A stretch of 64,000 bases of DNA from Cryptoclostridium sp964637365 (GCA_964637365.1 CAZWWH010000006.1:1-64000); one strand, 5' to 3'; shown: positions 33,297 to 42,474, counted from the stretch's first letter. Numbers and translations are program-made. The notes: generated from the sequence alone by a model not told the origin.

Positions 33297-34259
33297 ATGA
33301 ATGAGTTGGTTTTATCTTTGGGCGATGAAGCGGAGTCCGCTGCCATTTTGGGTCAACGTGACGCAAATTTACTTTTGATTGAAAAGGCGCTTCCGTCCAA
33401 AATTCTGGTTCGAGGAAACGAAGTCCATATTCGCGGCACCGAAGAAGAGCAGGCAAATGCCCGCCGCGTATTTGAGCATCTAAAAACCTTGGCTGCCGCT
33501 AATGTAGAAATCAATACCAATGTAATTAATTACGCTTTGGCCAGTGCTACAGAAGGAAAAGAGGAAGTGGCCAAAGAGCTTACTGGTAATATTTATGTGA
33601 CCCCTCGGGGCAAGCAGATCAAAGCCCGTACTTTGGGACAAAAAAAATATGTTGACGCCTTGAAGCACAACGACATTGTTTTTGCCATTGGACCTGCCGG
33701 GACAGGGAAAACCTATCTTGCTGTGGTCATGGCGGTGTTAGCGTTAAAACAAAAAGCAGTGCGGCGCATTATTTTGACCCGTCCAGCGGTGGAAGCAGGG
33801 GAAAAATTGGGGTTTTTGCCTGGTGATTTACAGGATAAAGTGGATCCCTATTTGCGTCCTCTTTATGATGGACTTTATGATGTTATGGGCAGCGAGGCCG
33901 CCTCTAAGCTTATGGAAAAAGGTGTCATTGAGGTGGCGCCTTTGGCCTATATGCGGGGTCGTACCTTGGATGATGCTTTTATCATTTTGGACGAGGCCCA
34001 AAATACCACACCGCCCCAAATGAAAATGTTTTTGACTCGTATTGGTTTTGGCTCCCGTGCGGTCATCACCGGTGATGTTACCCAGGTGGACTTGGCTGCT
34101 GGGGAATGCTCCGGTTTGATTCATGCCCAAAAAGTTTTAAGAAATGTTGAAGGCATAGAGTTTTCTTATTTGAGCCAGTTGGATGTTGTGCGCCATCCTT
34201 TGGTGCAGAAAATCATCAACGCCTATGAGCGGGAGGAGCGTCATGGCAAAGAATCCTAA
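33297..34259 (+). CDS. phoH: PhoH-like ATPase
   Basis: A 320-residue P-loop ATPase of the YbeZ/PhoH type, linked to RNA metabolism and found next to ybeY in most bacteria. It has an N-terminal KH-like segment, Walker A GPAGTGKT, Walker B FIILDEAQNTT and the GDVTQVDL motif. The start ATG 33297 has its nearest ribosome site (GGGGAGG) 17 bases away, an unusually long gap; I see no better start. It overlaps yqfF by 17 bases. Confidence 0.93.
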   Translation: MNELVLSLGDEAESAAILGQRDANLLLIEKALPSKILVRGNEVHIRGTEEEQANARRVFEHLKTLAAANVEINTNVINYALASATEGKEEVAKELTGNIYVTPRGKQIKARTLGQKKYVDALKHNDIVFAIGPAGTGKTYLAVVMAVLALKQKAVRRIILTRPAVEAGEKLGFLPGDLQDKVDPYLRPLYDGLYDVMGSEAASKLMEKGVIEVAPLAYMRGRTLDDAFIILDEAQNTTPPQMKMFLTRIGFGSRAVITGDVTQVDLAAGECSGLIHAQKVLRNVEGIEFSYLSQLDVVRHPLVQKIINAYEREERHGKES

Positions 34260-36537
34260 CCGCCTTGTCATCGGACATCGCATTTTTTCTAAGCAGGATA
34301 AAGAAAAGCTCACGGACAGCTTTCAATGGCTTCGTTGGCTTATCATTATTGTGGTTACCTTTGGAGTCTTAATTCTCCGCTCCTTTGGGGGGAGTGAGAC
34401 TCTGAGCGTCGGCGATATTTGCAATGAGGATATCTATTATGAAGGCAGCACTCTGTCTTATATGAGTGACGTTAAATACGAGCAGGCCAAAAAAGCCGTG
34501 GCAGAACAGGTCAACGGCGTTTATGTCCTGGATGAGAAAAAAATTATTGAGGCGCAGAATCGTTTAACCTCTTTTGTCGATGAAGTTATCAAGACGAAAA
34601 ATGCGGAGGAAGGGGATCGGTCAGGACTTTATGAAGCCCTTTTGGGCGAGGATTACAGTTCCGATGCAGTAGCGATTTTCGATAATCTGCCTTCTGAGCG
34701 TTTATATCAGCTGGAAACTATATTCCGCAGCTATTTGGAACAGCTCTATGCCAGCGGTATTAAAGAAAGCGAAATGGAGGATTTCACAGAGAAGTTTCGG
34801 CAGCAGATCGCTGACAGTGAAGTGGGCGACGATGAAAAGCAGGTGCTGAATATCTATTTAAACGCTGCGAAGATGGAGGCCAACAATGTTTATGATAAAG
34901 CTGCCACTCAAACGATTCTTGACGCTAAATTAAGCGAAGTGAAGCCTGTGGAGGTTACGGTGCGCCCCGGCCAAATCGTGGTACAAAAAGGTACTAGCGT
35001 CACCGAAGAGCAGGTGGAGATGCTAAATAAAACGGGTCTTGCGGAACATGATAAGAATTTCCTTTATTATCCGGGGATTCTTCTCTACGTTCTCTGCCTG
35101 TATTTCCTGATTTATATTTATTGCCGCCGTTTTTCCCCTTATTATGCCTACGACAACCACGGCATTCATTTTCTAGGCACCTTTTTGGTAGGCTTTTTCG
35201 TGATTTGTCAGGCCATTATGGTCATTACCTACAGCATGAATGGTACTCTATATAGTGTTTTGGGGTATCTTTTGCCTTTGCCTGCTTTGGCCATTGTGTT
35301 GACTACCATGATTAACCAGCGATTTTCCTATTTTTTGGTGGTCATTGTCTCAATGTTCATGGCGGTCATGACGCTGAATCAGCCTTCTTATCTCATCGTG
35401 GCTTTGGTTTCCTCGCTCTTCACCGTCCATATGGTGGGTCGTGTGCGGGAACGATACCAGCTGGTGAGCTTCGGACTTTATATTGGTATCATCAATATGG
35501 TGCTGATTCTTTGTATGGGCTTTATTGGCGGCCAAAATACCACAACGTTGTTAATTGCTTCTGTGGTAGGTTTGGCCAGCGGTTTTTTTTCCTCCTTGCT
35601 GGCCTTGGGGGTTATCCCCATTGCAGAAAATAAATTTAACATGAGCACCCCCATGAAGCTGATGGAGCTTTCCAATCCCGGTCATCCTTTGATTAAACGT
35701 CTCATGACCGAAGCGCCGGGAACCTATTACCACAGTGTTTTGGTGGGAAATTTAGCAGAGGCTGCCGCCGATGCCATTGGTGCTGATTCTCTGCTGGTGC
35801 GGGCGGCCTCCTATTTTCATGACATCGGCAAGCTAGAGCGGCCTCAATATTTTGTAGAGAATCAGGAGCCTAACATGAATCCTCATGAAAAATTGACGCC
35901 CTCTTTGAGCGCATTGATTATCATTTCCCATGTCAAGGACGGGGTGGAAATGGCCGAGGCCTATGATTTACCTCAAGCGATTGTAGATATTATCAACGAG
36001 CATCATGGCAACAGTGTAGTGCGATACTTCTATCATAAAGCCCAGGAAACCGCGGAAAGTATTGATGATGTGCCCAAAGAAGCCTTCTCCTATCCCAATC
36101 CCCGGCCTCAGACCAGAGAAAGCGCCATTGTGATGATGGCCGATAGTGTCCAGGCCGCGCTTCAAAGTCACAATATCCGTTCCAAAGGGGACATGGAAGC
36201 CCGCATTCATGACATCATACACGCCCAACTTAACGATGGGCAGTTTGAGGAATGCGATCTTACCTTCCGAGACCTCCATAAAATTCAGGAAGCCTTTGTC
36301 AATGTGCTAAGTGGCTTGTCTCATTACCGTATCGCCTATCCCTCCTTGTCCTCTAAGGGCAAAAAAATCCTGGTGGATAAGCTGAAAAAGAAAATGGGCG
36401 ACAGCAATGGGGGGATTTCCTTTCTCATGGATGAGGCATTAGTTTGTAAGATGCCGCCAGAGGAAGAGACTGCGGAAATACATGAAGACGATGAAACATT
36501 GCCTTCGTCCGATGATAGTACAACGAAAAAGGATTGA
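34243..36537 (+). CDS. pgpH: 7TM-HD cyclic-di-AMP phosphodiesterase (YqfF/PgpH)
   Basis: A 764-residue membrane enzyme. An N-terminal membrane segment is followed by a large extracellular domain (residues about 55-265), seven membrane helices and a cytoplasmic HD domain with FHDIGKLERP and INEHHGNS. PgpH-type proteins hydrolyse c-di-AMP to pApA. The operon position phoH-yqfF-ybeY-dgkA-era is the usual one in Firmicutes. ATG 34243 has GGGAGGAG upstream. Confidence 0.92.
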   Translation: MAKNPNRLVIGHRIFSKQDKEKLTDSFQWLRWLIIIVVTFGVLILRSFGGSETLSVGDICNEDIYYEGSTLSYMSDVKYEQAKKAVAEQVNGVYVLDEKKIIEAQNRLTSFVDEVIKTKNAEEGDRSGLYEALLGEDYSSDAVAIFDNLPSERLYQLETIFRSYLEQLYASGIKESEMEDFTEKFRQQIADSEVGDDEKQVLNIYLNAAKMEANNVYDKAATQTILDAKLSEVKPVEVTVRPGQIVVQKGTSVTEEQVEMLNKTGLAEHDKNFLYYPGILLYVLCLYFLIYIYCRRFSPYYAYDNHGIHFLGTFLVGFFVICQAIMVITYSMNGTLYSVLGYLLPLPALAIVLTTMINQRFSYFLVVIVSMFMAVMTLNQPSYLIVALVSSLFTVHMVGRVRERYQLVSFGLYIGIINMVLILCMGFIGGQNTTTLLIASVVGLASGFFSSLLALGVIPIAENKFNMSTPMKLMELSNPGHPLIKRLMTEAPGTYYHSVLVGNLAEAAADAIGADSLLVRAASYFHDIGKLERPQYFVENQEPNMNPHEKLTPSLSALIIISHVKDGVEMAEAYDLPQAIVDIINEHHGNSVVRYFYHKAQETAESIDDVPKEAFSYPNPRPQTRESAIVMMADSVQAALQSHNIRSKGDMEARIHDIIHAQLNDGQFEECDLTFRDLHKIQEAFVNVLSGLSHYRIAYPSLSSKGKKILVDKLKKKMGDSNGGISFLMDEALVCKMPPEEETAEIHEDDETLPSSDDSTTKKD

Positions 36538-36542
36538 AATCT

Positions 36543-37022
36543 ATGAAAATAGAAATGCGCAGTGACCAGAAAAATCTAATTCTCTCTCAAGAGGATATGG
36601 CATTTTTGGCCAAAGTGATGAACCACGCCGCCAAAGGTGAGGGGGTTCCCCGTGGCGCTATGGTAACGATTTTCTTCACTGACAATGAAACGATTCGTAA
36701 ATTTAATCGAAAATTTCGTCAGATTGACCGGGCTACGGATGTTCTGTCTTTTCCCACAGCGGAGTCCGGGGAGGGCTGGGAGGATTACAGCATGTTGCCG
36801 GGGTTAGGTCCCGTGCCCCTAGGGGATCTGATTATCTCTTTGGAACGCTGTGGAGAACAGGCTGCGGAATATGGCCACAGCTTCCGGCGGGAGCTCTGTT
36901 TTTTAGCGATTCATGGCCTTTTGCACCTTCTTGGCTACGATCATATAGAGTCTGGTGAGGCTAAGGTGATGGAAGAAAAGGCTGAGGAATACCTTCTTGC
37001 CATGGGGGTGACCCGGGATTGA
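36543..37022 (+). CDS. ybeY: Endoribonuclease YbeY
   Basis: A zinc-dependent endoribonuclease involved in rRNA maturation and ribosome quality control, 159 residues. The metal site HGLLHLLGYDH (H-x3-H-x5-H) is intact, preceded by TDVLSFP and LGDLIISLE. ATG 36543 lies ten bases after AAAAGG; the in-frame TTG at 36534 is an alternative. It overlaps dgkA by four bases or fewer. Confidence 0.95.
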   Translation: MKIEMRSDQKNLILSQEDMAFLAKVMNHAAKGEGVPRGAMVTIFFTDNETIRKFNRKFRQIDRATDVLSFPTAESGEGWEDYSMLPGLGPVPLGDLIISLERCGEQAAEYGHSFRRELCFLAIHGLLHLLGYDHIESGEAKVMEEKAEEYLLAMGVTRD

Positions 37023-37381
37023 AGACGAAAAGCCTCTGGGAAAGCTTTGGTCACGCCTTTGATGGTTTGATGCATTGCATCCGTCATGAACGAAATATTC
37101 GCATCCACCTTACCATGGGCTGTTTTGCCTTGATTTTGGCCATCGCCCTGTCGGTGCGACCCATCCATCTCATCGTTTTGGTATTGGTTATCGCCGCAGT
37201 TATTGTCAGCGAGATGATTAATACTGCGATTGAAAACGTCATTGATCTTGTTTCACCGGAATATCACCCTTTGGCCAAGATTGTGAAAGATATTACCGCC
37301 GGTGCAGTACTTTTTTCTTGTATTGCTGCGGTTATCATCGGTTGCTTGATATTCATACCCTATTTATGGGCGTTACTATAG
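37019..37381 (+). CDS. dgkA: Undecaprenol/diacylglycerol kinase (DgkA family)
   Basis: A 120-residue membrane kinase with three hydrophobic helices and the family's active segment VSEMINTAIENVIDLVSPEYHPLAK, after the opening SFGHAFDGLMHCIRHERNIRIH. It starts with TTG overlapping the ybeY stop. It ends in TAG (37379-37381), the only intact gene in the window to do so. The frame beyond the amber codon stays open straight into the next gene. The protein length is already normal for the family, so termination at TAG is expected. Confidence 0.92.
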   Translation: MKTKSLWESFGHAFDGLMHCIRHERNIRIHLTMGCFALILAIALSVRPIHLIVLVLVIAAVIVSEMINTAIENVIDLVSPEYHPLAKIVKDITAGAVLFSCIAAVIIGCLIFIPYLWALL

Positions 37382-37417
37382 GATTCCCGAACTTTGAAAC
37401 TAAATCAGGAGGTTATG

Positions 37418-38464
37418 ATGAAGAAATCTGCCATTCTTACCTTGTTGTTGCTATGTTGTTTCAGCGTTTTCTTATGGGGCTGCGGAAAGAAAGAAGCCGA
37501 GGAGCCTGTTCCGACTCCTGAACCGGAACCACAGTTGACTTATTGTCCCCTGGATCATGCGGTGATTGATACTATGCCTAGCCGCGTCTATGCTGTGGCG
37601 GTGGATAATGGCCCCAAAGCGGAGCCACAAACCAATCTCAGTCAGGCAGACCTTGTTTTTGAAGTCCCGGTAGAAGGGGGAATTAATCGTTTTTTGGCCC
37701 TGTTCTACCATAATCAACCCGACGTCATCGGGCCGGTACGCAGCGCCCGCCATTATTTTATTGAATTGGTTCAATCCTTCCACGCAATTTACGTCCATTG
37801 CGGTGGTAGCGAAATGGCCTATGATTCCATGGGCAGTGTTGAGGATATCGATGAGATGGCGGCGACCTCTACCTTCTGGCGTGATAAGTCCCGTAACGCT
37901 CCGGTAAATCTCTATACAAGCTGGGAAAAACTCAATGAAAAGACTTCAGAAAACGGTTGGAACGATCCCCAGGCCACCACGGAATTTTCTTTCTATGATG
38001 AAGATGAGCTGACTGCTCTTCCCCAAGGGAACGCCACGGAAATTCAGATTCCATATACCTATAAGGCCGTAGGGTACACTTGGGACGCGGCGCAAAAATG
38101 TTATCTTCGTTCCTCCGATGGAAATTCCCATGTGGATCAAGCCACTGGCGCTACTCTTACAGCGGACAATATTATCACTATGAATATCAATACCCGTGTG
38201 GTGGATGAAAAGGGGCGTCTTGACATGTCCTTTGCCGGGAACAGCGGCAGCGGTTATTTGTTCCAAAACGGTAACTTTCAGGAGATTACTTGGTCCATGG
38301 CATCTACCGACACTCCTTTGGTCTTTACCTTGGCCGATGGCAGCGCCGCCAAATTGGTACCGGGCCATACCTTTATCCAAGTGGTTCCTTCTCAGATTTC
38401 TGTGAGCCACAATGGCACTGCTCCGGAAACCACGGAAGCTGCCGGAGAAGCGGGAGTTGAATAA
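37418..38464 (+). CDS. DUF3048 (YerB-like) lipoprotein
   Basis: A 348-residue lipoprotein: signal MKKSAILTLLLLCCFSVFLWGCGKK with the lipobox LWGC, a Pro/Glu spacer, then the YerB/DUF3048 domain (VAVDNGPKAEPQTNLSQADLVFEVPVEGGINRFLALF and DVIGPVRSARHYF). The function of the family is unknown. AGGAGG (37407-37412) favours ATG 37418. Its position between dgkA and era is unusual; cdd or nothing is normally found there. Confidence 0.88.
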   Translation: MKKSAILTLLLLCCFSVFLWGCGKKEAEEPVPTPEPEPQLTYCPLDHAVIDTMPSRVYAVAVDNGPKAEPQTNLSQADLVFEVPVEGGINRFLALFYHNQPDVIGPVRSARHYFIELVQSFHAIYVHCGGSEMAYDSMGSVEDIDEMAATSTFWRDKSRNAPVNLYTSWEKLNEKTSENGWNDPQATTEFSFYDEDELTALPQGNATEIQIPYTYKAVGYTWDAAQKCYLRSSDGNSHVDQATGATLTADNIITMNINTRVVDEKGRLDMSFAGNSGSGYLFQNGNFQEITWSMASTDTPLVFTLADGSAAKLVPGHTFIQVVPSQISVSHNGTAPETTEAAGEAGVE

Positions 38465-38465
38465 T

Positions 38466-39374
38466 ATGGCAGAAAAAGAATTTCGTTCTGGGTTTATTAC
38501 CATCATTGGCCGTCCCAACGCGGGGAAGAGCACTCTGCTCAATACGATTTTGGGGCAAAAAATCGCCATTGTTTCCGATAAACCTCAAACCACTCAAAAT
38601 AAAATTCGTGGCTTTTACACCACCGAGGATGCTCAGCTGATTTTTATCGATACTCCGGGGATTCATAAGCCTAAGCATAAGCTGGGGGAATTTATGGTAG
38701 AAGCGGCCAAAAGCGCCATCGGCGGTGTGGATTTAATTTTTTATATCGTTGACGGCTCGGAAAAGTTTGGCCGTGGGGAAGAATATATCATTAAAACTCT
38801 GCCCAAGGATATTCCCGTTTTTCTTTTGCTCAACAAAATTGACCTGATGCCAAAAGAAAAAATTTTAGAATTGATTGCCTTTTATCGTGAAAAGTTTGAA
38901 TTTGCCGAAATTGTTCCCATCTCAGCCTTGAAGGATGAGAATATCACCCATTTGCTGGATACTGTCATTGGCTATCTGGAGCCGGGGCCTTGCTTCTATC
39001 CGGAAGACATGGTAACAGACCAGCCGGAACGGGCCATTATGGCGGAAATTATTCGGGAAAAGGTGCTGGAATTGACCAAGGATGAAATCCCTCATGCTGT
39101 TGCTGTGGAAATGGTGGAGGTCAAGGAGCGGCCCGACGGCCGCGTTTACGCCAATGCCACCATTTATGTGGAACGTGATTCCCAAAAGGGCATCATGATT
39201 GGCAAAAATGGCTCCATGCTAAAGGAAATTGGCCGCCGTGCCCGTTTAGAAATGGAACGAACCTTAGGTTCCTCCTTTTATCTGGAATTATGGGTTAAGG
39301 TTAAAAAGGACTGGCGAAACAAAGAAATATATTTGCGTAATTTTGGTTTTGACAAATCAAAAATTAACGAGTAA
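38466..39374 (+). CDS. era: GTPase Era
   Basis: An essential GTPase for 30S subunit assembly that binds the 3' end of 16S rRNA. The G motifs are GRPNAGKST (G1), DTPGIHKPKH (G3) and LLNKIDLM (G4), and the C-terminal KH domain has GKNGSMLKEIGRRARLEME. Its 302 residues are normal. It follows the DUF3048 gene by one base. Confidence 0.97.
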   Translation: MAEKEFRSGFITIIGRPNAGKSTLLNTILGQKIAIVSDKPQTTQNKIRGFYTTEDAQLIFIDTPGIHKPKHKLGEFMVEAAKSAIGGVDLIFYIVDGSEKFGRGEEYIIKTLPKDIPVFLLLNKIDLMPKEKILELIAFYREKFEFAEIVPISALKDENITHLLDTVIGYLEPGPCFYPEDMVTDQPERAIMAEIIREKVLELTKDEIPHAVAVEMVEVKERPDGRVYANATIYVERDSQKGIMIGKNGSMLKEIGRRARLEMERTLGSSFYLELWVKVKKDWRNKEIYLRNFGFDKSKINE

Positions 39375-39402
39375 AATAATTTTGTCATAAAATAACAAAA
39401 AG

Positions 39403-39427
39403 CATACCAAATACTCAGATTGGTATG
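39403..39427 (+). repeat. Inverted repeat after era
   Basis: CATACCAA and TTGGTATG (39403-39410 and 39420-39427) form an eight-pair hairpin 30 bases past era. There is no T run, so it is not a standard terminator; it may mark the start of the mgtE leader. Confidence 0.4.
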
Positions 39428-39483
39428 TAATAATGAACCAAATGGATGAAATTCCAATATCATAAAACAAAGGCGGTGAGATT

Positions 39484-39567
39484 ATGGACGGTGTCCCTCG
39501 ATGGTGCCTTGCACGAAAACAGTATAATCCAAAAAGCAGGGAGCCGTTTCGCCGTGTCTCCCTGTAA
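39484..39567 (+). CDS. 27-codon leader ORF upstream of mgtE
   Basis: A small frame with a near-perfect ribosome site (AAGGCGGTGA, 39470-39479) encodes a basic, Pro-containing peptide: MDGVPRWCLARKQYN, then PKSREPFRRVSL. Its end overlaps both arms of a hairpin, CAGGGAG (39537-39543) with CTCCCTG (39558-39564). The CTCCC can instead pair with the mgtE ribosome site GGGAG (39571-39575), four bases after the leader stop. This layout is typical of translational control by a leader peptide. Mg2+-sensing leader peptides are known for Salmonella mgtA; homology is not implied. Confidence 0.5.
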   Translation: MDGVPRWCLARKQYNPKSREPFRRVSL

Positions 39568-39581
39568 GAAGGGAGATTTTT

Positions 39582-40949
39582 ATGGATATTCAAGAAAGAT
39601 TAATCCGTCTGGAACCCTTTATCGAAACCCGGGATTATCCCGCCATTGCTGCGGTGCTGGCGCCTTCTGCCCCGGTGGATATTGCCGAACTCCTTTCCCA
39701 TCTCGATGAGAGTTTCATTTCCTCGGTATTGCAGTATCTTCCCGCTGACGTCACAGGGGAAGTGTTGAGCCACCTTGACGCTGAATTGCTGCCCCAAATT
39801 ATGAAGGATTTAGGCAGTGACCGCAGCGCCCAAATCCTTGATACCATGTACTCCGATGACGTTGCCGATCTTCTGGGAGAATTAACGCCTATTGAACAAA
39901 AGGAAGTCTTCGATCTCATGGAGGATGAAGATGCCGAGGACGTCAAAGGTCTGATGGTTTATCCCGACGATACCGCCGGTTCCATTATGACCACGGAGTT
40001 TGTGGCACTGAATCAAAATGTTACTGCGGAGGAGGCCATCAATATTTTACGGGCAGAGGCTCCTTCCGCTGAAACGGTTTATTATGTATATGTGGTGGAT
40101 GATGACGAAGTTTTGGTGGGCGTACTGTCCCTCCGTGACCTCATTGTTACGCCGCCGCACTGGCCCTTAGAACATATCATGCATACCCATGTAAAATGCG
40201 TGGATGATTATATGGATCAGGAGGAAGTCGCCAATATGGTGTCCCGTTATGACATCATGGCTGTTCCTGTTGTGGATAAAGAACGGCGGCTGGTAGGGAT
40301 CATCACCGTTGATGACGTTCTAGATGTAATCGAAGAAGAAACCACGGAAGATGTCTTTCGTATGGCCGGTGTTCACGAAGATGAATTGGAAGAGGATGAT
40401 TCCGTTCTCAAAATGATCGGCCGTGCGGTAAAATCCCGGTTGCCTTGGCTGTTAGTAACGCTGTTCGGTGGGATTTTGTCCAGCACCATTATGCGGGGAC
40501 TTCAATCGGAGCTAGAAGCTGTGGTGGCCTTGGCTTACTTCACCCCATTACTTTGCGGTATGGGTGGTAATGTCGGCACCCAAAGCGCCACGGTTACGGT
40601 GCGTGGGTTGTCAACAGGACAAATTTCCCCCACGGGTTTTTTCGTTACAGTATTCAAAGAATCCAGTGTGGGCTTGTTGGTTGGGGCCTTTTGTGCGATG
40701 GTATTGGCGTTGGTCGCCTGGGTTTGGCAAGGCAGCGCTGCTTTAGGAATTTTGTTGGGAATTACCTTAATTTGCAACATGGTCATCGCCGCTACCGTTG
40801 GGACTGCCGTTCCTCTTCTATTGAAACGATTCAATATTGATCCTGCTGTGGCTTCGGCGCCTTTTATCAGCACTAGCATCGACGTGTTGGGCCTGGTGAT
40901 TTATTCGGTGTTGGCATCGTTGTTCATTCCGATGATGACGGGGATTTGA
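39582..40949 (+). CDS. mgtE: Magnesium transporter MgtE
   Basis: A dimeric Mg2+ channel of 455 residues with the N-terminal helical superhelix domain, a CBS pair (GSIMTTEFVALNQNVTAEEAI and YDIMAVPVVDKERRLVGIITVDDV), a connecting helix and five membrane helices with GNVGTQSATVTVRGL lining the pore. Cytoplasmic Mg2+ gates it through the CBS part. I find no M-box riboswitch upstream; a leader ORF lies there instead. recO starts three bases after its stop. Confidence 0.95.
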   Translation: MDIQERLIRLEPFIETRDYPAIAAVLAPSAPVDIAELLSHLDESFISSVLQYLPADVTGEVLSHLDAELLPQIMKDLGSDRSAQILDTMYSDDVADLLGELTPIEQKEVFDLMEDEDAEDVKGLMVYPDDTAGSIMTTEFVALNQNVTAEEAINILRAEAPSAETVYYVYVVDDDEVLVGVLSLRDLIVTPPHWPLEHIMHTHVKCVDDYMDQEEVANMVSRYDIMAVPVVDKERRLVGIITVDDVLDVIEEETTEDVFRMAGVHEDELEEDDSVLKMIGRAVKSRLPWLLVTLFGGILSSTIMRGLQSELEAVVALAYFTPLLCGMGGNVGTQSATVTVRGLSTGQISPTGFFVTVFKESSVGLLVGAFCAMVLALVAWVWQGSAALGILLGITLICNMVIAATVGTAVPLLLKRFNIDPAVASAPFISTSIDVLGLVIYSVLASLFIPMMTGI

Positions 40950-40952
40950 CCA

Positions 40953-41675
40953 ATGCGTTATTATTCTGCTGATGCCATTGTTATCAAAGCGATGGACTAT
41001 AGTGAAAGCCATCGGATTTTTACCTTCTATTCCCGGGATGAGGGAAAACTATCGGCCATTGCCCGTGGCGTTAAAAAGCAAAAAAGCAAGCTCAAGGGAT
41101 ATCTTCAATTGGGAAATCGTTGTAACCTGCTGCTTTATCGCGGCCGCAGTCTTGATATTGTGAGTCAGGCCACTTCGGTTGCATCGTATCCTCACATTAG
41201 AGAGAATCCCAAAGCCTATTTATATAGCTCCTATTTGTTGGAGCTCCTTGATTCTTCGGTACCGGAACGGGAACCGAATCCATCGTTATTTGATTTAACT
41301 CATGAGGTCCTCGGGGCTATGGCGGAATTGGAGCCTGTATTAGCGGTGCGGTATTTTGAAATTCACCTGCTGCGTTTGTTGGGGTATGACGCCGATTTTC
41401 GTTGTTGCGTTTATTGTGGGAAGCCTTTGAAGGAGGGCTTTCTCTCCCCGCGTTTTGAAGGCGTGGTGGGAGAGGAATGCGGCAGCGGTTATCCTGTTTC
41501 TCCCCAGGCTCTCTACGCCTTACAGTACTACCGCCAAACGCCTTTGGAGCGCATTGGCCGTTTGAAGGTCAATGCCGAAACGGAAAAAATGATGGCCAGA
41601 GTCACTCGCCATATGCTGGACTTTCATCTGGAACGAAAGCTCCGCTCTCTAGATGTGCTGCGAGATCTAACGTAA
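40953..41675 (+). CDS. recO: DNA repair protein RecO
   Basis: A 240-residue recombination mediator that loads RecA with RecR and anneals strands. It has the N-terminal OB fold (DAIVIKAMDYSESHRIFTFYSRDEGKLSAIARG) and a zinc-finger with cysteines in FRCCVYCGKPL and EECGSGYP. It usually follows era directly; here mgtE is inserted between them. Confidence 0.95.
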   Translation: MRYYSADAIVIKAMDYSESHRIFTFYSRDEGKLSAIARGVKKQKSKLKGYLQLGNRCNLLLYRGRSLDIVSQATSVASYPHIRENPKAYLYSSYLLELLDSSVPEREPNPSLFDLTHEVLGAMAELEPVLAVRYFEIHLLRLLGYDADFRCCVYCGKPLKEGFLSPRFEGVVGEECGSGYPVSPQALYALQYYRQTPLERIGRLKVNAETEKMMARVTRHMLDFHLERKLRSLDVLRDLT

Positions 41676-41680
41676 TAAAA

Positions 41681-41708
41681 GCGACTACAGAAAATAGTCG
41701 CTTTTTTA
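41681..41708 (+). terminator. Terminator after recO
   Basis: The seven-pair stem GCGACTA/TAGTCGC (41681-41687 and 41695-41701) is followed by six T. Confidence 0.85.
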
Positions 41709-41778
41709 ATGGAGAAATGTAACCTCTGTTACGGTAAATTTTGTCAAAGTACAGTATCCTAAAACAGAGGTGATGAAC

Positions 41779-42246
41779 ATGAGCCGACAAAAATGGATTC
41801 GTTGGTTGTTAATTTTTATCGGGGCCTTTGGCGGCATTGCCGCTGTGGCCTATCTTGATATGGGACTCAATTTGCCGATGCTTATTGCCAGCTTTGGTGC
41901 TACCGCTGTTCTCGTTTACGGTGTGCCGGATTCTCCCCTGGCCCAGACAAAAAATGTTTTAGGCGGCCATGTGATCTCTGCTTTGGTTGGTGTTACCATT
42001 GTGCAGTTGATGGGGTGCGCCTGGTATTCCGTGGCTCTCGCCGTAGCCTTGGCCATTGTACTGATGGATATCACATCCACCACCCATCCGCCGGGAGGCG
42101 CTACCGCTATCGTTTCAGTGCTGGGTGGTGAGAATTATTGGTTTGTGCTGTGTCCAGTGTTAATTGGCGCTGTGATTTTGGTACTGTGGGGAAAACTGAT
42201 TTATATTTTTCGAAAACGGAACCAAGAAAGGGATGATAACGGCTGA
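41779..42246 (+). CDS. HPP-family membrane protein
   Basis: 155 residues with four membrane segments and the family's signature HPPGGATA, preceded by PDSPLAQTKNVLGGH. Plant and cyanobacterial HPP proteins transport nitrite; the role in Clostridia is unknown. ATG 41779 lies eight bases after AGAGG; GTG 41770 and ATG 41773 are in-frame alternatives. Confidence 0.85.
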   Translation: MSRQKWIRWLLIFIGAFGGIAAVAYLDMGLNLPMLIASFGATAVLVYGVPDSPLAQTKNVLGGHVISALVGVTIVQLMGCAWYSVALAVALAIVLMDITSTTHPPGGATAIVSVLGGENYWFVLCPVLIGAVILVLWGKLIYIFRKRNQERDDNG

Positions 42247-42357
42247 TTTCTAGGTTGAATCATCTTAGGTCCCCCCTAATCGACTGTAAATATTACTTTG
42301 GAATATGCCCTTTGAACGCTTTACGTCTTCCAAACACTCTTGTGATATGGAATTTGT

Positions 42358-42390
42358 GCGACAGGTCTTGAAAAACCTGTCGCTTTTTTT
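42358..42390 (+). terminator. Terminator upstream of spoIIGA
   Basis: A perfect nine-pair stem, GCGACAGGT/ACCTGTCGC (42358-42366 and 42375-42383), is followed by seven T. It closes the HPP transcript and insulates spoIIGA. Nothing else is seen in 42247-42357. Confidence 0.9.
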
Positions 42391-42474
42391 ATGATTTCCC
42401 TTTGCTATAAGCGACATTGTTTGCGGTGGTTCGGCGATATAATAGAGCCATGGCCTTGGGAAAGGGGGCGCGGC

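Noticed and set aside
39375..39581. M-box (Mg2+) riboswitch upstream of mgtE
   Set aside because: None of the conserved M-box sequence blocks are present, and the leader is occupied by a small ORF and simple hairpins.
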